From the NCBI RefSeq assembly GCF_003611635.1, contig NZ_RAVZ01000023.1, positions 1-48,456 of the forward strand: a stretch of 48,456 nucleotides of DNA, in the 5' to 3' direction. Shown here piece by piece: positions 1 through 8,269 of this stretch; the first letter of the stretch is position 1, and every line of letters starts with the position of its first letter. The notes below the pieces were generated by a model. It saw only the letters and a program-made list of their open reading frames with translations. It was not told where the DNA came from and ran no database searches. Source of the stretch: Corallococcus terminator. Lineage in GTDB: Bacteria > Myxococcota > Myxococcia > Myxococcales > Myxococcaceae. A program made the translations under genes and the position numbers.

Positions 1-1
1 A

Positions 2-49
2 GTCGGCTTCCAGCGCTCCATGAGCCACCTCCGAGAGGTGGCGACCTGA
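2..49 (+). CDS. possible 3' end of an upstream gene
   Basis: One frame stays open from the window edge to a TGA at 47-49 and encodes about 15 residues (VGFQRSMSHLREVAT). It lies on the same strand as the glycan genes that follow and ends about 90 bases before the next start, as the tail of an operon member would. It is too short to assign a family, and chance openness in GC-rich DNA is a real alternative. Confidence 0.3.
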   Translation, partial: VGFQRSMSHLREVAT

Positions 50-136
50 TCACGCGGCGACAGCCCACGTCGATCGCGCTCGTAAGTATTCGACTTTCCT
101 CGGGCGGAAACCTGATCGGCGCTCTAGAAGGGCCTG

Positions 137-2428
137 ATGCTGCCCCGACTCGGCCCCGAAACAGTACGCGCCTACCTCGCACGACTTGGCGACCCGGACG
201 TCTCACTGGATGCCACTGGGCTGTCGTGCCTGCTGCGGGCCTACCTCCAGGCGTTGCCTTTCCACAACCTCACGGTGCTGGCCGGGGAGCCCTCTGCGCC
301 TGGGATTCTTTCGGTCGAGGCGGCGGTGGAGGGCAACCTCGCCGGTCTTGGCGGAACCTGCCTTGTGCTGACGGCTCCTTTCGTCGCGCTTCTTCGCGCC
401 CTGGGCTTCGAGGCGTGGCTCGCGGAGGCCACCCTTCGCGAGCCCGGCGACCACGCCGTGGGGATAGTCCGCCTGCCAGAAGGAAGATTCATCGTCGATG
501 TCGGAAGCGGGCATCCCTGCCTGCATCCGCTCCCGCTCGACGAATCGGAATTGGAATTCAAGACGCACGGAACAGCCTTCCGCTTCGAGCGGAACGGCCA
601 CGAAGGACACCGGCTGCGACGCGCCCTGCCCCAGCTTCCATGGGAGACCGTCTATCGCCTCACGCCGGAGCCTCGCTCGCATGACTCGTTCTTCCAACCC
701 GAAGCCAGTCCCTCCCTCCAAGCAGTCCGCATGAGCGATTGGGCCTGGGCTTCGGTCCGGGATGGCCGCTACCAACGTCTCGCGGGCGGTCTCGCGAACA
801 CGCGCCCGGTACCTGGCTGGGAGGCCATGGCCGAACTGCTGCACCTCACCTTCGGGTTGCCCGAGACATTGATCCAACGAGCGCTCCACACCTTGCGCCA
901 GCGGGTCCCCGCCCTCCTGGAGGGCGTCCGCCCCCCTCGGCGCTCCCTGCGCGTCATCGTGTCACTGGCGGTCACCGACCGGGCTGAAAGCGCCGGGGAG
1001 TTGCTCCAATCCCTTATCGAAAACCTTGGTGTTCGTGCGCAGGACTCGGTCGGAGTGCTCATCCTCGACAACGGAAAGGGGCATGCACAGGAGCGCGAAA
1101 CGGCGCTTGAAGGGGTTCTTGAACACTCCCGTGAGCAGGGACTTCAAATCACCCGACAGACAGCGCGGGACGAACTCGAGCGCCTCGCCCCATCCCAGCG
1201 GTGCGGTCTGCTCCCCGGGAACCTCGATGTTCCGCTCCCCATTGGGGCCTCCCGCGCCCTCCAGACAGCACTCCTCCACGAACACCTGCGCACAGGTTTT
1301 CTCGGACTGCCGCACCCAGGGGATGGCGGAGGGCCGGTGGCCGTCTGGATGCTGGACGACGACCTGTCCTTCCGGAGGCTTCGTGACACCTCCGAAGGGT
1401 TCGTGGAGGAACCCATCAAGGACCTGTTCGACCGAATCGAAGCACTCTGGGCGGAACATCCCGAAGTGTCCGTCGCGCTCGGCACCTGCACGGGGGCTCC
1501 GCCCATTCCAGGCTATGCCACCCTCGGCGTCCAGGTGCGCGACCTGGCCGGAAACATCCAAGCGCTGGCGGAACGAGAGCCCGGCTCCAACTGGTCTCCC
1601 CCACCGGGTCCTCGTCACCTGCCCGACTACTACTATGACCATGCCCGAGGCTCGGTGGATCACCTCCGGACGGTTTTCCCCTGGACGCCGCCGGGACGAG
1701 CCCCCTGGCAGGTGCGTGATGCCTTTCGAACGCTCTGCGCGGCATTCACCCGGGTGCCTCACGGTCAGCAGGTCACCCGCCCCCTGCTCTACCAGCCGGT
1801 GGACACCTTGACGCCGAGCCGTCACCGGGGGGGCAACGCACTTTTCCTCGACCTGGACGCACTGGTGGCGGTGCCCTACCCCTTACTCCGTGGCGAGGAG
1901 GGGGTAATGACCCGACGTGCCGACACGCTCTGGGCCCACCTCCTCGCGCGAGAACCCCTGCTCCGCCTCGTGCAGGCGGAACTGGATCTGCTCCACGGAC
2001 GCCGCGACGGGGATGGCAACTCGCCGCTCGCCACAGACAAGCCGGACGTTGTCGCGCTTCGCGCGTTCGTGGAAGGCCAGGAACGAGGGGTGGTGCTCGC
2101 AAGACTTCTGGAGCACACGTCCCCCGTGACGTCATCCACCGCCGAGCGCGAAGTGCTTTCGCGGCGCGTCCTGCTCGCCCGCGGACGAGAGGCCGTGCGG
2201 CAGGAGGCGGAGCAGGCCCGAAGCGCGCTGAGCCATCCCAAGGCCTGGTGGTGGCGCGACGAAGAACATGCCGCGACAGCCAGAGCCTGTCTGGTCGCGC
2301 TGGAGCAGGTGGAAGTGCTGGCGTGCGCCGTGGATGCTCTCGTGGACCCGTCGCTGCCCGAGCGACTGGCGGACTTCGCGCGACAGGTGGTCGCGATCCT
2401 ACCGACCTGGAGGGCAACATGGGGCTGA
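137..2428 (+). CDS. arylamine N-acetyltransferase-like domain fused to a glycosyltransferase-like domain
   Basis: This 763-residue protein appears to join two enzymes. Residues about 10-200 resemble arylamine N-acetyltransferases: LPFHNL near 40, a GGTC block with Cys75, His106 in GDHAVG and Asp121 in VDVGSG. The 15-residue His-to-Asp spacing matches the Cys-His-Asp triad of that family. From about 270 a GT-A-like fold begins with RVIVSLAVTDR, then ILDNG at 309-313 and an acidic WMLDDDL motif (Asp407-409) typical of nucleotide-sugar and metal binding. The C-terminal 200 residues are helical and unassigned. The ATG follows AGAAGGG, and the gene overlaps the next by 10 bases. The acceptor and sugar donor are unknown. 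Acyl transfer onto a glycan or amine is inference from the neighbours, which are sugar-modifying enzymes. Confidence 0.7.
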   Translation: MLPRLGPETVRAYLARLGDPDVSLDATGLSCLLRAYLQALPFHNLTVLAGEPSAPGILSVEAAVEGNLAGLGGTCLVLTAPFVALLRALGFEAWLAEATLREPGDHAVGIVRLPEGRFIVDVGSGHPCLHPLPLDESELEFKTHGTAFRFERNGHEGHRLRRALPQLPWETVYRLTPEPRSHDSFFQPEASPSLQAVRMSDWAWASVRDGRYQRLAGGLANTRPVPGWEAMAELLHLTFGLPETLIQRALHTLRQRVPALLEGVRPPRRSLRVIVSLAVTDRAESAGELLQSLIENLGVRAQDSVGVLILDNGKGHAQERETALEGVLEHSREQGLQITRQTARDELERLAPSQRCGLLPGNLDVPLPIGASRALQTALLHEHLRTGFLGLPHPGDGGGPVAVWMLDDDLSFRRLRDTSEGFVEEPIKDLFDRIEALWAEHPEVSVALGTCTGAPPIPGYATLGVQVRDLAGNIQALAEREPGSNWSPPPGPRHLPDYYYDHARGSVDHLRTVFPWTPPGRAPWQVRDAFRTLCAAFTRVPHGQQVTRPLLYQPVDTLTPSRHRGGNALFLDLDALVAVPYPLLRGEEGVMTRRADTLWAHLLAREPLLRLVQAELDLLHGRRDGDGNSPLATDKPDVVALRAFVEGQERGVVLARLLEHTSPVTSSTAEREVLSRRVLLARGREAVRQEAEQARSALSHPKAWWWRDEEHAATARACLVALEQVEVLACAVDALVDPSLPERLADFARQVVAILPTWRATWG

Positions 2429-3465
2429 AGTTCCTCGTCACTGGCGGATACTTCGACTCCTCTGGCGAAGGGGTTGTCTGGCATGTCGACCTGGAGCGCG
2501 AGCAAGCGGAGTCCTTCATCCGCTGGCTCCCTCCTGAGCACCTCAATGTGCCACGCAAGGGCTTCGCGGGCGGTTGCAGGGCAAGCGACGGTCACCTCTA
2601 CGTCGCCGCGCACTGTGCCGTCGTCCGCATCGATCCGTCACGCGCTGAAGTCTCGGGGGTACTGCATCAGCCGAGCTTCAATGACATCCATCATGTCGCC
2701 GAATCGTCAGGACGCCTGTACATCGCCAATACCGGTCTGGATGCAGTGGACCTCCTCGACCTGGAGGGCCGATTCATCGGCTCGCATGCACTTCTGCCTG
2801 CCTGGGCAAACCACCGAAGGATGTCCGGTCAGGATCCGGCCCGGTGGGATGAGGTGCTGAACCCTGGATGGAGTGGTGAGATACCGGCGCCATGGCCCCC
2901 GCGACAAACAGGGGATGGGTACCATGATCTCGGGCCCCGACGCGGGGACATGCCTTTTGCCCGACTCAAGGTTCCAGACCACCTTCATCCGAACCATGTC
3001 TCCCCCACCTCGAAACAAACCCTGGTGACCTGCCTTGACGATGGCACGGTGCGCGATCTCCGCACCTTCGAGACCGTGCTGACCTTGACCGGAATGAATC
3101 CACACGACGGCTTTCTCGCGGCCGACACATTCTGGCTGACGACCATCGATGGGCGGGTACATGCCGCCCCCATGCGGGATGGCCGGGTCGCGGGAGAAAC
3201 AAAGGTGCGATGCCGCGTCTTCGAAACGGGCCATGCGGGCTGGTGCCGCGGATTGTGGACGGATGGCCACCTGCTCGTCGTGGGACTCACTGAACTCCGA
3301 CGAAATCGAATGCCTCGCTATCGCTGGGCGGACCGGGAGCCGGAAGGCACGGAGACCTCCGTGCTGTTGTTCGAGCTCTCCGAGGGGCGTCTGCTCGCAC
3401 GGGTGGAACTCACCGACCGCGAACGGCACTCCAAGATCTATAGCATCCTGCCATGGGAAACCTGA
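2419..3465 (+). CDS. putative beta-propeller protein of unknown function
   Basis: The protein has 348 residues. The start at 2419 is chosen because GGAGGG lies five bases upstream, inside the end of the previous gene, implying translational coupling. Repeated beta-rich blades with Gly/Asp turns are visible: FNDIHHVAESSGRLYIANTG, HPNHVSPTSKQTLVTCLDDG and AAPMRDGRVAG. The D-I-H-H and N-T-G patterns resemble SMP-30/YVTN-type six- or seven-bladed propellers. No signal peptide is evident, so it is probably cytoplasmic. Co-expression with the acetyltransferase/glycosyltransferase fusion and a deacetylase suggests a role in the same glycan or metabolite pathway, for example as a lactonase-like or binding protein. 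I do not recognise a named family. Confidence 0.65.
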   Translation: MGLKFLVTGGYFDSSGEGVVWHVDLEREQAESFIRWLPPEHLNVPRKGFAGGCRASDGHLYVAAHCAVVRIDPSRAEVSGVLHQPSFNDIHHVAESSGRLYIANTGLDAVDLLDLEGRFIGSHALLPAWANHRRMSGQDPARWDEVLNPGWSGEIPAPWPPRQTGDGYHDLGPRRGDMPFARLKVPDHLHPNHVSPTSKQTLVTCLDDGTVRDLRTFETVLTLTGMNPHDGFLAADTFWLTTIDGRVHAAPMRDGRVAGETKVRCRVFETGHAGWCRGLWTDGHLLVVGLTELRRNRMPRYRWADREPEGTETSVLLFELSEGRLLARVELTDRERHSKIYSILPWET

Positions 3466-3466
3466 G

Positions 3467-3604
3467 ATGAGCGCGCATCGGAAACAGGATACCGAGACTG
3501 CGGGGGCCTCACGCGATGCCAAGGGGTGGGTGAACGGCACCAAGGCATTGCCAGGATTGGCCCACACACGGAGGCCTGACGTCATGCCGGGGCAGGACCA
3601 GTGA
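3467..3604 (+). CDS. possible 45-residue linker ORF
   Basis: An ATG one base after the previous stop opens a 45-codon frame whose TGA (3602-3604) overlaps the GTG start of the deacetylase gene as GTGA. The product (MSAHRKQDTETAGAS..., ending PGQDQ) is polar and without recognisable domains. The tight junction at both ends is what translated operon members show, and without it there would be a 135-base gap inside an otherwise compact operon. There is no strong Shine-Dalgarno apart from possible read-on from the preceding gene. It may instead be untranslated spacer. Confidence 0.35.
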   Translation: MSAHRKQDTETAGASRDAKGWVNGTKALPGLAHTRRPDVMPGQDQ

Positions 3605-4524
3605 CTGACGTGCTCATGCTGCATCGAGTGATACCGAACCAGTCGACGGCTTTCGATCTGCCGTCCTGTTACCGGCTGCGTGGAACGGCACTCACGCCGG
3701 AGGAGTTTGACCGGGTGCTGGAGGCAGGTTCATTCCTAACGCTCGATGAGGTGGTGGACGCACTTGGTCGCGGGGCGCCACCTCCTCCGGGACAGGTGCT
3801 CACCTTCGATGACGGCTACCGCGAATGGGCGGAGTTCGTCGCACCCCGGCTCAAGGAGCGGGGACTTCCCGCGACCTTCTTTCTCTGTCCGGCGTTCCTG
3901 TCTGAGGCGAAGGAAGCCCATCCAGTGGATGTCTTCTATTGGCTGCTCGACCATGCGGAGTGCCCACGCTTCGATTTCCAGTTGCCCGATGGCACCCGGG
4001 CGCAGGGCTCACTAGAGACCCGCGAGGACAAGGGTGCATTGGTGATGGGCGCCCTGAAGCGCTTCGTGGTGCGGGGCGAGCGCGCCCAGGTTCGCGAGGT
4101 TCTCAGGCGGCTGGCCCAGGCACTGCGCATCGACGTCCCTGACGGATTGGCAGAAGCGCTCTATCCGTCGGAGCGCGACCTGGCGGGCCTGGCGTCGGCC
4201 GGACATCGGCTGGGCGGGCATGGGGTGAGCCATCAGCACTTGCCAGCCTTGAGTGAGACCGAGGCCTCCGTGGAGATCTCCAGCTCTCTGGATTGGATCG
4301 CGAGGCTGTCGGGGGGTCCCCCCGCGCCGTTCGCATATCCAGATGGTGCCTTTGATCCGGCCACCGAGCGTCACGTCGCGCAGGCAGGAGCCACATGCGC
4401 CCTGACCTGCGTTCCGGGAGCCGTCACGCGCGAGTCCGCTCTCTTCCGACTGCCTCGGGAGTTCGTAACTCCCTGGCATCCTCGGGTTGCGTCCCCATCT
4501 CCTCCGAGTGGGGGTGCCGCTTGA
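3601..4524 (+). CDS. NodB-type polysaccharide deacetylase
   Basis: A carbohydrate esterase family 4 protein of 307 residues. The conserved motifs are in order: TFDDG (68-72) with the catalytic and metal Asp pair, HGVSH (His207 and His211) as the metal-binding H-x3-H, and FAYPDG (244-249) lining the active-site groove. The family removes N- or O-acetyl groups from chitin-like, peptidoglycan or exopolysaccharide sugars. There is no signal peptide, so it probably acts on a cytoplasmic lipid-linked or nucleotide-linked intermediate. The start is GTG at 3601, overlapping the stop of a small ORF. The sequence between motifs 1 and 2 (about 100-200) is longer than in minimal NodB domains. The exact substrate cannot be told from sequence. 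Confidence 0.85.
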   Translation: MTDVLMLHRVIPNQSTAFDLPSCYRLRGTALTPEEFDRVLEAGSFLTLDEVVDALGRGAPPPPGQVLTFDDGYREWAEFVAPRLKERGLPATFFLCPAFLSEAKEAHPVDVFYWLLDHAECPRFDFQLPDGTRAQGSLETREDKGALVMGALKRFVVRGERAQVREVLRRLAQALRIDVPDGLAEALYPSERDLAGLASAGHRLGGHGVSHQHLPALSETEASVEISSSLDWIARLSGGPPAPFAYPDGAFDPATERHVAQAGATCALTCVPGAVTRESALFRLPREFVTPWHPRVASPSPPSGGAA

Positions 4525-4563
4525 GCCCCGCGGCATGGAGTCACGTGAGCAATGCTCGCGGAG

Positions 4564-4590
4564 CCTGGGCCCGCCCAGAGGGGGCCCAGG
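4564..4590 (+). other. GC-rich hairpin just before the epimerase start
   Basis: CCTGGGCCC (4564-4572) pairs perfectly with GGGCCCAGG (4582-4590) around a nine-base loop. It sits in the 76-base gap between the deacetylase stop and the epimerase ATG, directly against the GAGG ribosome-binding site at 4592-4595. It has no T-tract. It could attenuate transcription, protect mRNA ends or modulate initiation. Confidence 0.4.
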
Positions 4591-4600
4591 TGAGGCGAAC

Positions 4601-5563
4601 ATGAGTAAGAGCATCCTCGTGACTGGTGGCGCCGGGTTCATCGGCTCGCATGTGGTGGAGGCCCTGCTCGGGGAAGGACGCGAGGTCGTCGTCCTCGATG
4701 ACCTGTCGGCGGGGCGGATGGACAACCTCCCAGCGCGCGAGCCTCGCCTGGAGGTCCTCGTCGGTTCGATCCTCGATCCGGAGTTGTGCGCCCGGGGGAT
4801 GCGTCACTGCGAGGCCGTGGTGCACCTGGCGGCCCTCAACTCCGTGCAGCGCTCGCTGCACGACCCCAGGTCGGTGGTCGACGTCAACGTGATGGGCTCG
4901 CTCAACGTGCTGGAGGCTGCACGGGCCGCCGGCGTGTCACGGGTCGTCTACGCGAGCAGCAGCTCCGTCTACGGGGCGTCCCTGACGCTTCCGAAGCGGG
5001 AGGACCAACCGATGGCCGCCGGCAGCCCCTACGCGGCAACCAAGGCGGCCCTGGAGCAACTCGCGCAGGCCTGGACGCGCGGGTTCGGACTGCCGACCGT
5101 CGGCCTGCGCTTCTTCAATGTCTTTGGCCCCAGACAGAGGCCCCACTCTCCCTATGCGGCGGTCGTTCCCCTCTTCATCGAAGCCTGCCTGCGCGGAGGC
5201 GAATGCATCATCCATGGCGATGGGGAGCAGACGCGCGACTTCAGCTACGTTGAGAACGTGGTCACCGCGAACCTGCGGGCATTGGTCGCGGGGGAGACCT
5301 GCTTCGGGAACGTGTACAACATCGCCGCAGGGGGACGGATCTCCATTCGGATGCTCCACGAGGAGATCGCCACCCTCCTCCGGCGCGAGCAGCCTCCGCG
5401 TTACGAACCCTGGCGTCGTGGCGACACGCGGCACAGTCAGGCGGATGGCACGGCGGCGGCGCGGGACATGGGGTGGACCCCGAACGTATCCTTCGAACAG
5501 GGGATTCGGAGAACGGTGGCCTGGTATGCCGAGCGCGAAGAGTCCTGGTGGCACAACGAATGA
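4601..5563 (+). CDS. NAD-dependent NDP-sugar epimerase (extended SDR)
   Basis: The protein has 320 residues, the usual size for UDP-glucose/UDP-GlcNAc 4-epimerases. The N-terminal VTGGAGFIGS is the Rossmann NAD-binding loop. Ser residues at 119-122 precede VYG, and Tyr144-x3-Lys148 is the catalytic pair. LRFFNVFGPRQ and TRDFSYVENV are typical of NDP-sugar epimerases/dehydratases. PYAAVVPLFI after the FGPRQ block recalls UDP-GlcNAc C4-epimerases such as WbpP. The ATG at 4601 is chosen because it precedes the Rossmann strand by three residues and has GAGG upstream. It probably supplies an epimerised nucleotide sugar for the glycosyltransferases nearby. Substrate identity is inferred. Confidence 0.85.
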   Translation: MSKSILVTGGAGFIGSHVVEALLGEGREVVVLDDLSAGRMDNLPAREPRLEVLVGSILDPELCARGMRHCEAVVHLAALNSVQRSLHDPRSVVDVNVMGSLNVLEAARAAGVSRVVYASSSSVYGASLTLPKREDQPMAAGSPYAATKAALEQLAQAWTRGFGLPTVGLRFFNVFGPRQRPHSPYAAVVPLFIEACLRGGECIIHGDGEQTRDFSYVENVVTANLRALVAGETCFGNVYNIAAGGRISIRMLHEEIATLLRREQPPRYEPWRRGDTRHSQADGTAAARDMGWTPNVSFEQGIRRTVAWYAEREESWWHNE

Positions 5564-5575
5564 GCGCGGACCTGG

Positions 5576-6046
5576 CTATCTAAGCGCCCCCGTCAGCAGC
5601 GTGACTGGCAATCCCAACGCCTTCCACCGGACATGTTCTTCATACCAGCGAAGGGCCTCTTCCAGCCCCATGGGGCGGCTGCCGGGCTCGTGGTGGGGAA
5701 GGCGGCCCAGGAACTGGCGTTCCCAGACGTCTTTCGGGGGCAGTAGCAGCAAGACCTCCTCCCCTTCGGAAAGCGGGAACAGCGCTTTCTCCTCCACCAT
5801 CGCCATGATGACAACCAGGGGAGGCAGTCCGTCATTGGCGGGATCCAGCTCCACCCGTCGGATGGCCTGGATCAGCAGGGCCTTGGCCTGCATCATTCCC
5901 TGGCGCGGCTTCGCGGGGTCGACCAACGGGTGAAGCATCTGTGCGAGTTCCAGGACACGTGGCGCGGGCGAAAGGGCCTGGAAGTCCAGAGCCCAGGTCG
6001 TCTTCCCCGCGGCGGGAGGTCCCACCAGCCAGGACAGTTGTTTCAT
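5576..6046 (-). CDS. small P-loop kinase/ATPase-like protein
   Basis: The protein has 156 residues with a clear Walker A at the N-terminus, VGPPAAGKTT (8-17), then a hydrophobic strand LVVIMAMVEE (about 77-86) and VLLLLPP, consistent with a P-loop kinase core. The C-terminal half has charged helices with Arg residues (WERQFLGRLPHH, LRWYEEHVRW) that could form the lid. The start overlaps the stop of the upstream glycosyltransferase gene as ATGA, so the two are translationally coupled. The stop lies 12 bases from the convergent epimerase stop. A small-molecule or sugar kinase role is plausible but not shown. Confidence 0.6.
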   Translation of the reverse strand: MKQLSWLVGPPAAGKTTWALDFQALSPAPRVLELAQMLHPLVDPAKPRQGMMQAKALLIQAIRRVELDPANDGLPPLVVIMAMVEEKALFPLSEGEEVLLLLPPKDVWERQFLGRLPHHEPGSRPMGLEEALRWYEEHVRWKALGLPVTLLTGALR

Positions 6047-6798
6047 GGATCCACCCCGAACAACCGCCGCGCACGCTCCCTGAAGGCAGACACCCGTTCA
6101 GGCCCCATGAGCGCGGAGTGCTTGGCGAGAAAGGCCCTCATCCCAGCCACGTTGGTGGGCGAACCTGCGGTGGACAAGCGAAGCTCCGGATGGACGTGGA
6201 AATACACCCGAGGTTGCGTGTTGCGTCCGTACCGGAGCCCCGGAAGGCGGGCCAGCCGGACGCCGAGATCCATGTCGTGGAAGGAAGGCAGCGACGGATC
6301 AAAGCCTCCCGACTCAAGAAACGCAGCGCGGGTGATGAACAGGTTCGACCCCCGGAGACCGGGATTGCGGACCAGGAAGTCGTCCGGATGAAGATTTGCC
6401 GGTGGAACCTTCTCCGGCACCACCTCCCGCGCCCCCTCTTGCTGTCGGACCTTGAGGAAGGCGGTAAGCACGAGCTCCAGCCGGCTGGTGAGCGCCAGGT
6501 GTTCCGCCTCGAATAGGTAGGCCGGGTCCCAGGTGTCGTCATCGTCAAGGAAGGCGAGGAACCGTCCCCGTGCCAGCGAAGCGCCCAGGTTGCGGGCACG
6601 CGCCGCCCCGTGAGGCGCCTCGTGACGAACCCAACGCACCCCAGGGCCGGAAGCGAAAGGCTGGGGTACGTCTCCATCGTCAATGACAATCACCTCGTCG
6701 GGACGACGGGTCTGGTCCGCGACGCAGGTCAAGGCTCGCCGCAGGAGACCCGGACGATGGCGTGTCGGGATGATGACCGTGAGCGTGCAAGCACTCAC
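6043..6798 (-). CDS. family 2 glycosyltransferase
   Basis: A 251-residue GT-A glycosyltransferase. TVIIPTRHRPGLLRRAL (7-23) is the classic GT2 start and EVIVIDDG holds the first nucleotide-binding Asp pair. GAARARNLGASLARGRFLAFLDDDD ends in the metal-binding DDDD at 85-88, and SFHDMDLGVRL supplies the later acceptor-side acidic residues. No membrane segments are seen, so this is a soluble or peripheral enzyme that transfers one sugar from a nucleotide donor. It overlaps genes on both sides by four bases, forming a tight three-gene minus-strand operon with the GT-B-like and P-loop proteins. Confidence 0.85.
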   Translation of the reverse strand: MSACTLTVIIPTRHRPGLLRRALTCVADQTRRPDEVIVIDDGDVPQPFASGPGVRWVRHEAPHGAARARNLGASLARGRFLAFLDDDDTWDPAYLFEAEHLALTSRLELVLTAFLKVRQQEGAREVVPEKVPPANLHPDDFLVRNPGLRGSNLFITRAAFLESGGFDPSLPSFHDMDLGVRLARLPGLRYGRNTQPRVYFHVHPELRLSTAGSPTNVAGMRAFLAKHSALMGPERVSAFRERARRLFGVDP

Positions 6799-7967
6799 CG
6801 CGGACCTCTTTGTCGGGCGGGCCGAGCGGCCAGGACCTTCCGAATCTCCTCGGCGGCGGTTGCTCCGCCCGGAGGACCGAGTTTCCGCATGAAGGCCTCC
6901 TGGGCCGAGACCTGGCGCACAAGCTCCGCGGGGCCTCGGTTGAGTTGCGCCACCACCCGTTCGCGCACCGCGGCCCGGCCATGGACGTCGGCATCGAAAC
7001 GGGCCACCAACTCAAGCAACCGGGCCGTTCCCTCTGCCTCTGGAGCCCGTGGATCAACGGGATGATCCGGGTACAGCTCCGTGAGGTTCAGGCCCCGAGG
7101 CGCCAGGTCGTGCTCCTGATAGACGGCGAGCTGACACACCTGCGTGAGATTCTGGGGAGGGAGAAAGCTGGTGGGAATGCCCAGCGCGAAGCCCTCGAAG
7201 GGCGCATTCAATCCCGGCGAGGTCAGCAACTGGCTGGAAGAGGCCAGCACATCCAGATACCGCTCCTGGGGCAGGGTCTCCACCCGCAGGTCACCATCGG
7301 CGCCTTCTTCCCGGATGCGCGCGACGGCCTTCGCTCCAGTCGCGATGGTCACCGCCTCGAAGCCCAGATCCGTGGAGGAAAGGACCTCCCGCAGCAGGCG
7401 CGTCATCGAGGACGGGTAGCAGGTGTTCCGCCCCGGAACGATGTCCGGAGAGTGAGCGCCACCGTAGTTCACCAGGAGATGGGGTGGGGCACGCCGGTAC
7501 TGTCGGAGAGGTGGTGGAGCGATGAGAGGGCCCACGACCTTCGGTGGGACCATGTCCCGGCCATACCGTTCGAGGATCTCATCCACCCCCGGGAAGTTCT
7601 CGATGACGTAGCCACTGGCATGGCGCATGGCGGGGGTCATCTGTCGCTTCATCCAAAACAGGATGTCGACGAAGACCAGGGGGAGCTTCAGTTCCTGCAC
7701 GAGGCCAATGTTCGTGTTGTTTGACACGGCGAGGTACAGGTCGGCAGTGGCCAGGACGGAAGCGTGTTGGCGCACCGAGGCCGGATCCTTCACATCGCAA
7801 GGAAGAATCCGGTCGAACGTCGCAGGATCGCATTGCTCCCGCACCGGCCCTGTGGCCAGCACCGTGAACGAGGCTTCCGGCAGGTGCGCCGCCAACGTCC
7901 GGAGCGCGGAGATGGCTCCGTAACAGAACGGGTTGGGATCACAGATGATCTGGAGCGGTCGGCGCAT
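6795..7967 (-). CDS. GT-B-like glycosyltransferase-related protein
   Basis: The protein has 390 residues. The two-domain layout and the motif at about 245-276 (SQLLTSPGLNAPFEGFALGIPTSF, then LPPQNLTQ) match the donor-site region of GT-B enzymes such as MurG, where a SPG-x-EA-like loop and a Pro/Gln-Asn stretch contact the nucleotide sugar. LLVNYGGAHSPD (164-175) is the usual start of the C-terminal Rossmann domain. The pattern also recalls cytosylglucuronate-synthase-like enzymes, but that is only a weak impression. It is the first gene of the minus-strand trio. Its start lies 118 bases from the tRNA-Leu 3' end, with that tRNA's terminator in between. Confidence 0.6.
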   Translation of the reverse strand: MRRPLQIICDPNPFCYGAISALRTLAAHLPEASFTVLATGPVREQCDPATFDRILPCDVKDPASVRQHASVLATADLYLAVSNNTNIGLVQELKLPLVFVDILFWMKRQMTPAMRHASGYVIENFPGVDEILERYGRDMVPPKVVGPLIAPPPLRQYRRAPPHLLVNYGGAHSPDIVPGRNTCYPSSMTRLLREVLSSTDLGFEAVTIATGAKAVARIREEGADGDLRVETLPQERYLDVLASSSQLLTSPGLNAPFEGFALGIPTSFLPPQNLTQVCQLAVYQEHDLAPRGLNLTELYPDHPVDPRAPEAEGTARLLELVARFDADVHGRAAVRERVVAQLNRGPAELVRQVSAQEAFMRKLGPPGGATAAEEIRKVLAARPARQRGPR

Positions 7968-8059
7968 GGGACACGCTCACTCTAGCGGCGTCGCTCCTCC
8001 CACCGCGCTGCCTCCTGACAGCATTGACCTTCAATGGGCGAAGGCCGCCCCCTGAAACG

Positions 8060-8091
8060 AAAAAAGCCCCCGAATCTTTCGATTCGGAGGC
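8060..8091 (-). terminator. intrinsic terminator after tRNA-Leu
   Basis: Read on the minus strand, GCCTCCGAATC pairs with GATTCGGGGGC around a GAAA tetraloop and is followed at once by six Ts. It lies 12 bases past the tRNA 3' end and would end the secG/tRNA-Leu transcript before the minus-strand glycan trio. Confidence 0.9.
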
Positions 8092-8103
8092 TTCTCTTCG
8101 GAG

Positions 8104-8185
8104 TGCCCAGGGCGGGACTCGAACCCGCACGCCTCACGGCGCCACCACCTCAAGATGGTGTGTCTACCAATTCCACCACCTGGGC
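8104..8185 (-). tRNA. tRNA-Leu (anticodon GAG)
   Basis: An 82-base class II tRNA. The acceptor stem GCCCAGG pairs with CCTGGGC, the D-arm holds GTGG...GGTAGAC, and the anticodon stem CCATC/GGTGG encloses the loop TTGAGGT with GAG at 8149-8151. A short variable arm GCGCC-GTGA-GGCGT precedes the T-arm GCGGG-TTCGAGT-CCCGC. The discriminator is A and the 3' CCA is not encoded. It reads CUC and CUU codons. It is 84 bases downstream of secG on the same strand, so it may be processed from a secG read-through transcript, an arrangement also known from secG-leuU in E. coli. Confidence 0.95.
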
Positions 8186-8269
8186 CTGCTCGCGGGGCTC
8201 ATGTACCGAACCCCGCTGACTCGCGCAACGACAAAATCACCGACGCGCGAGCCTGAAACGGACTGACGA

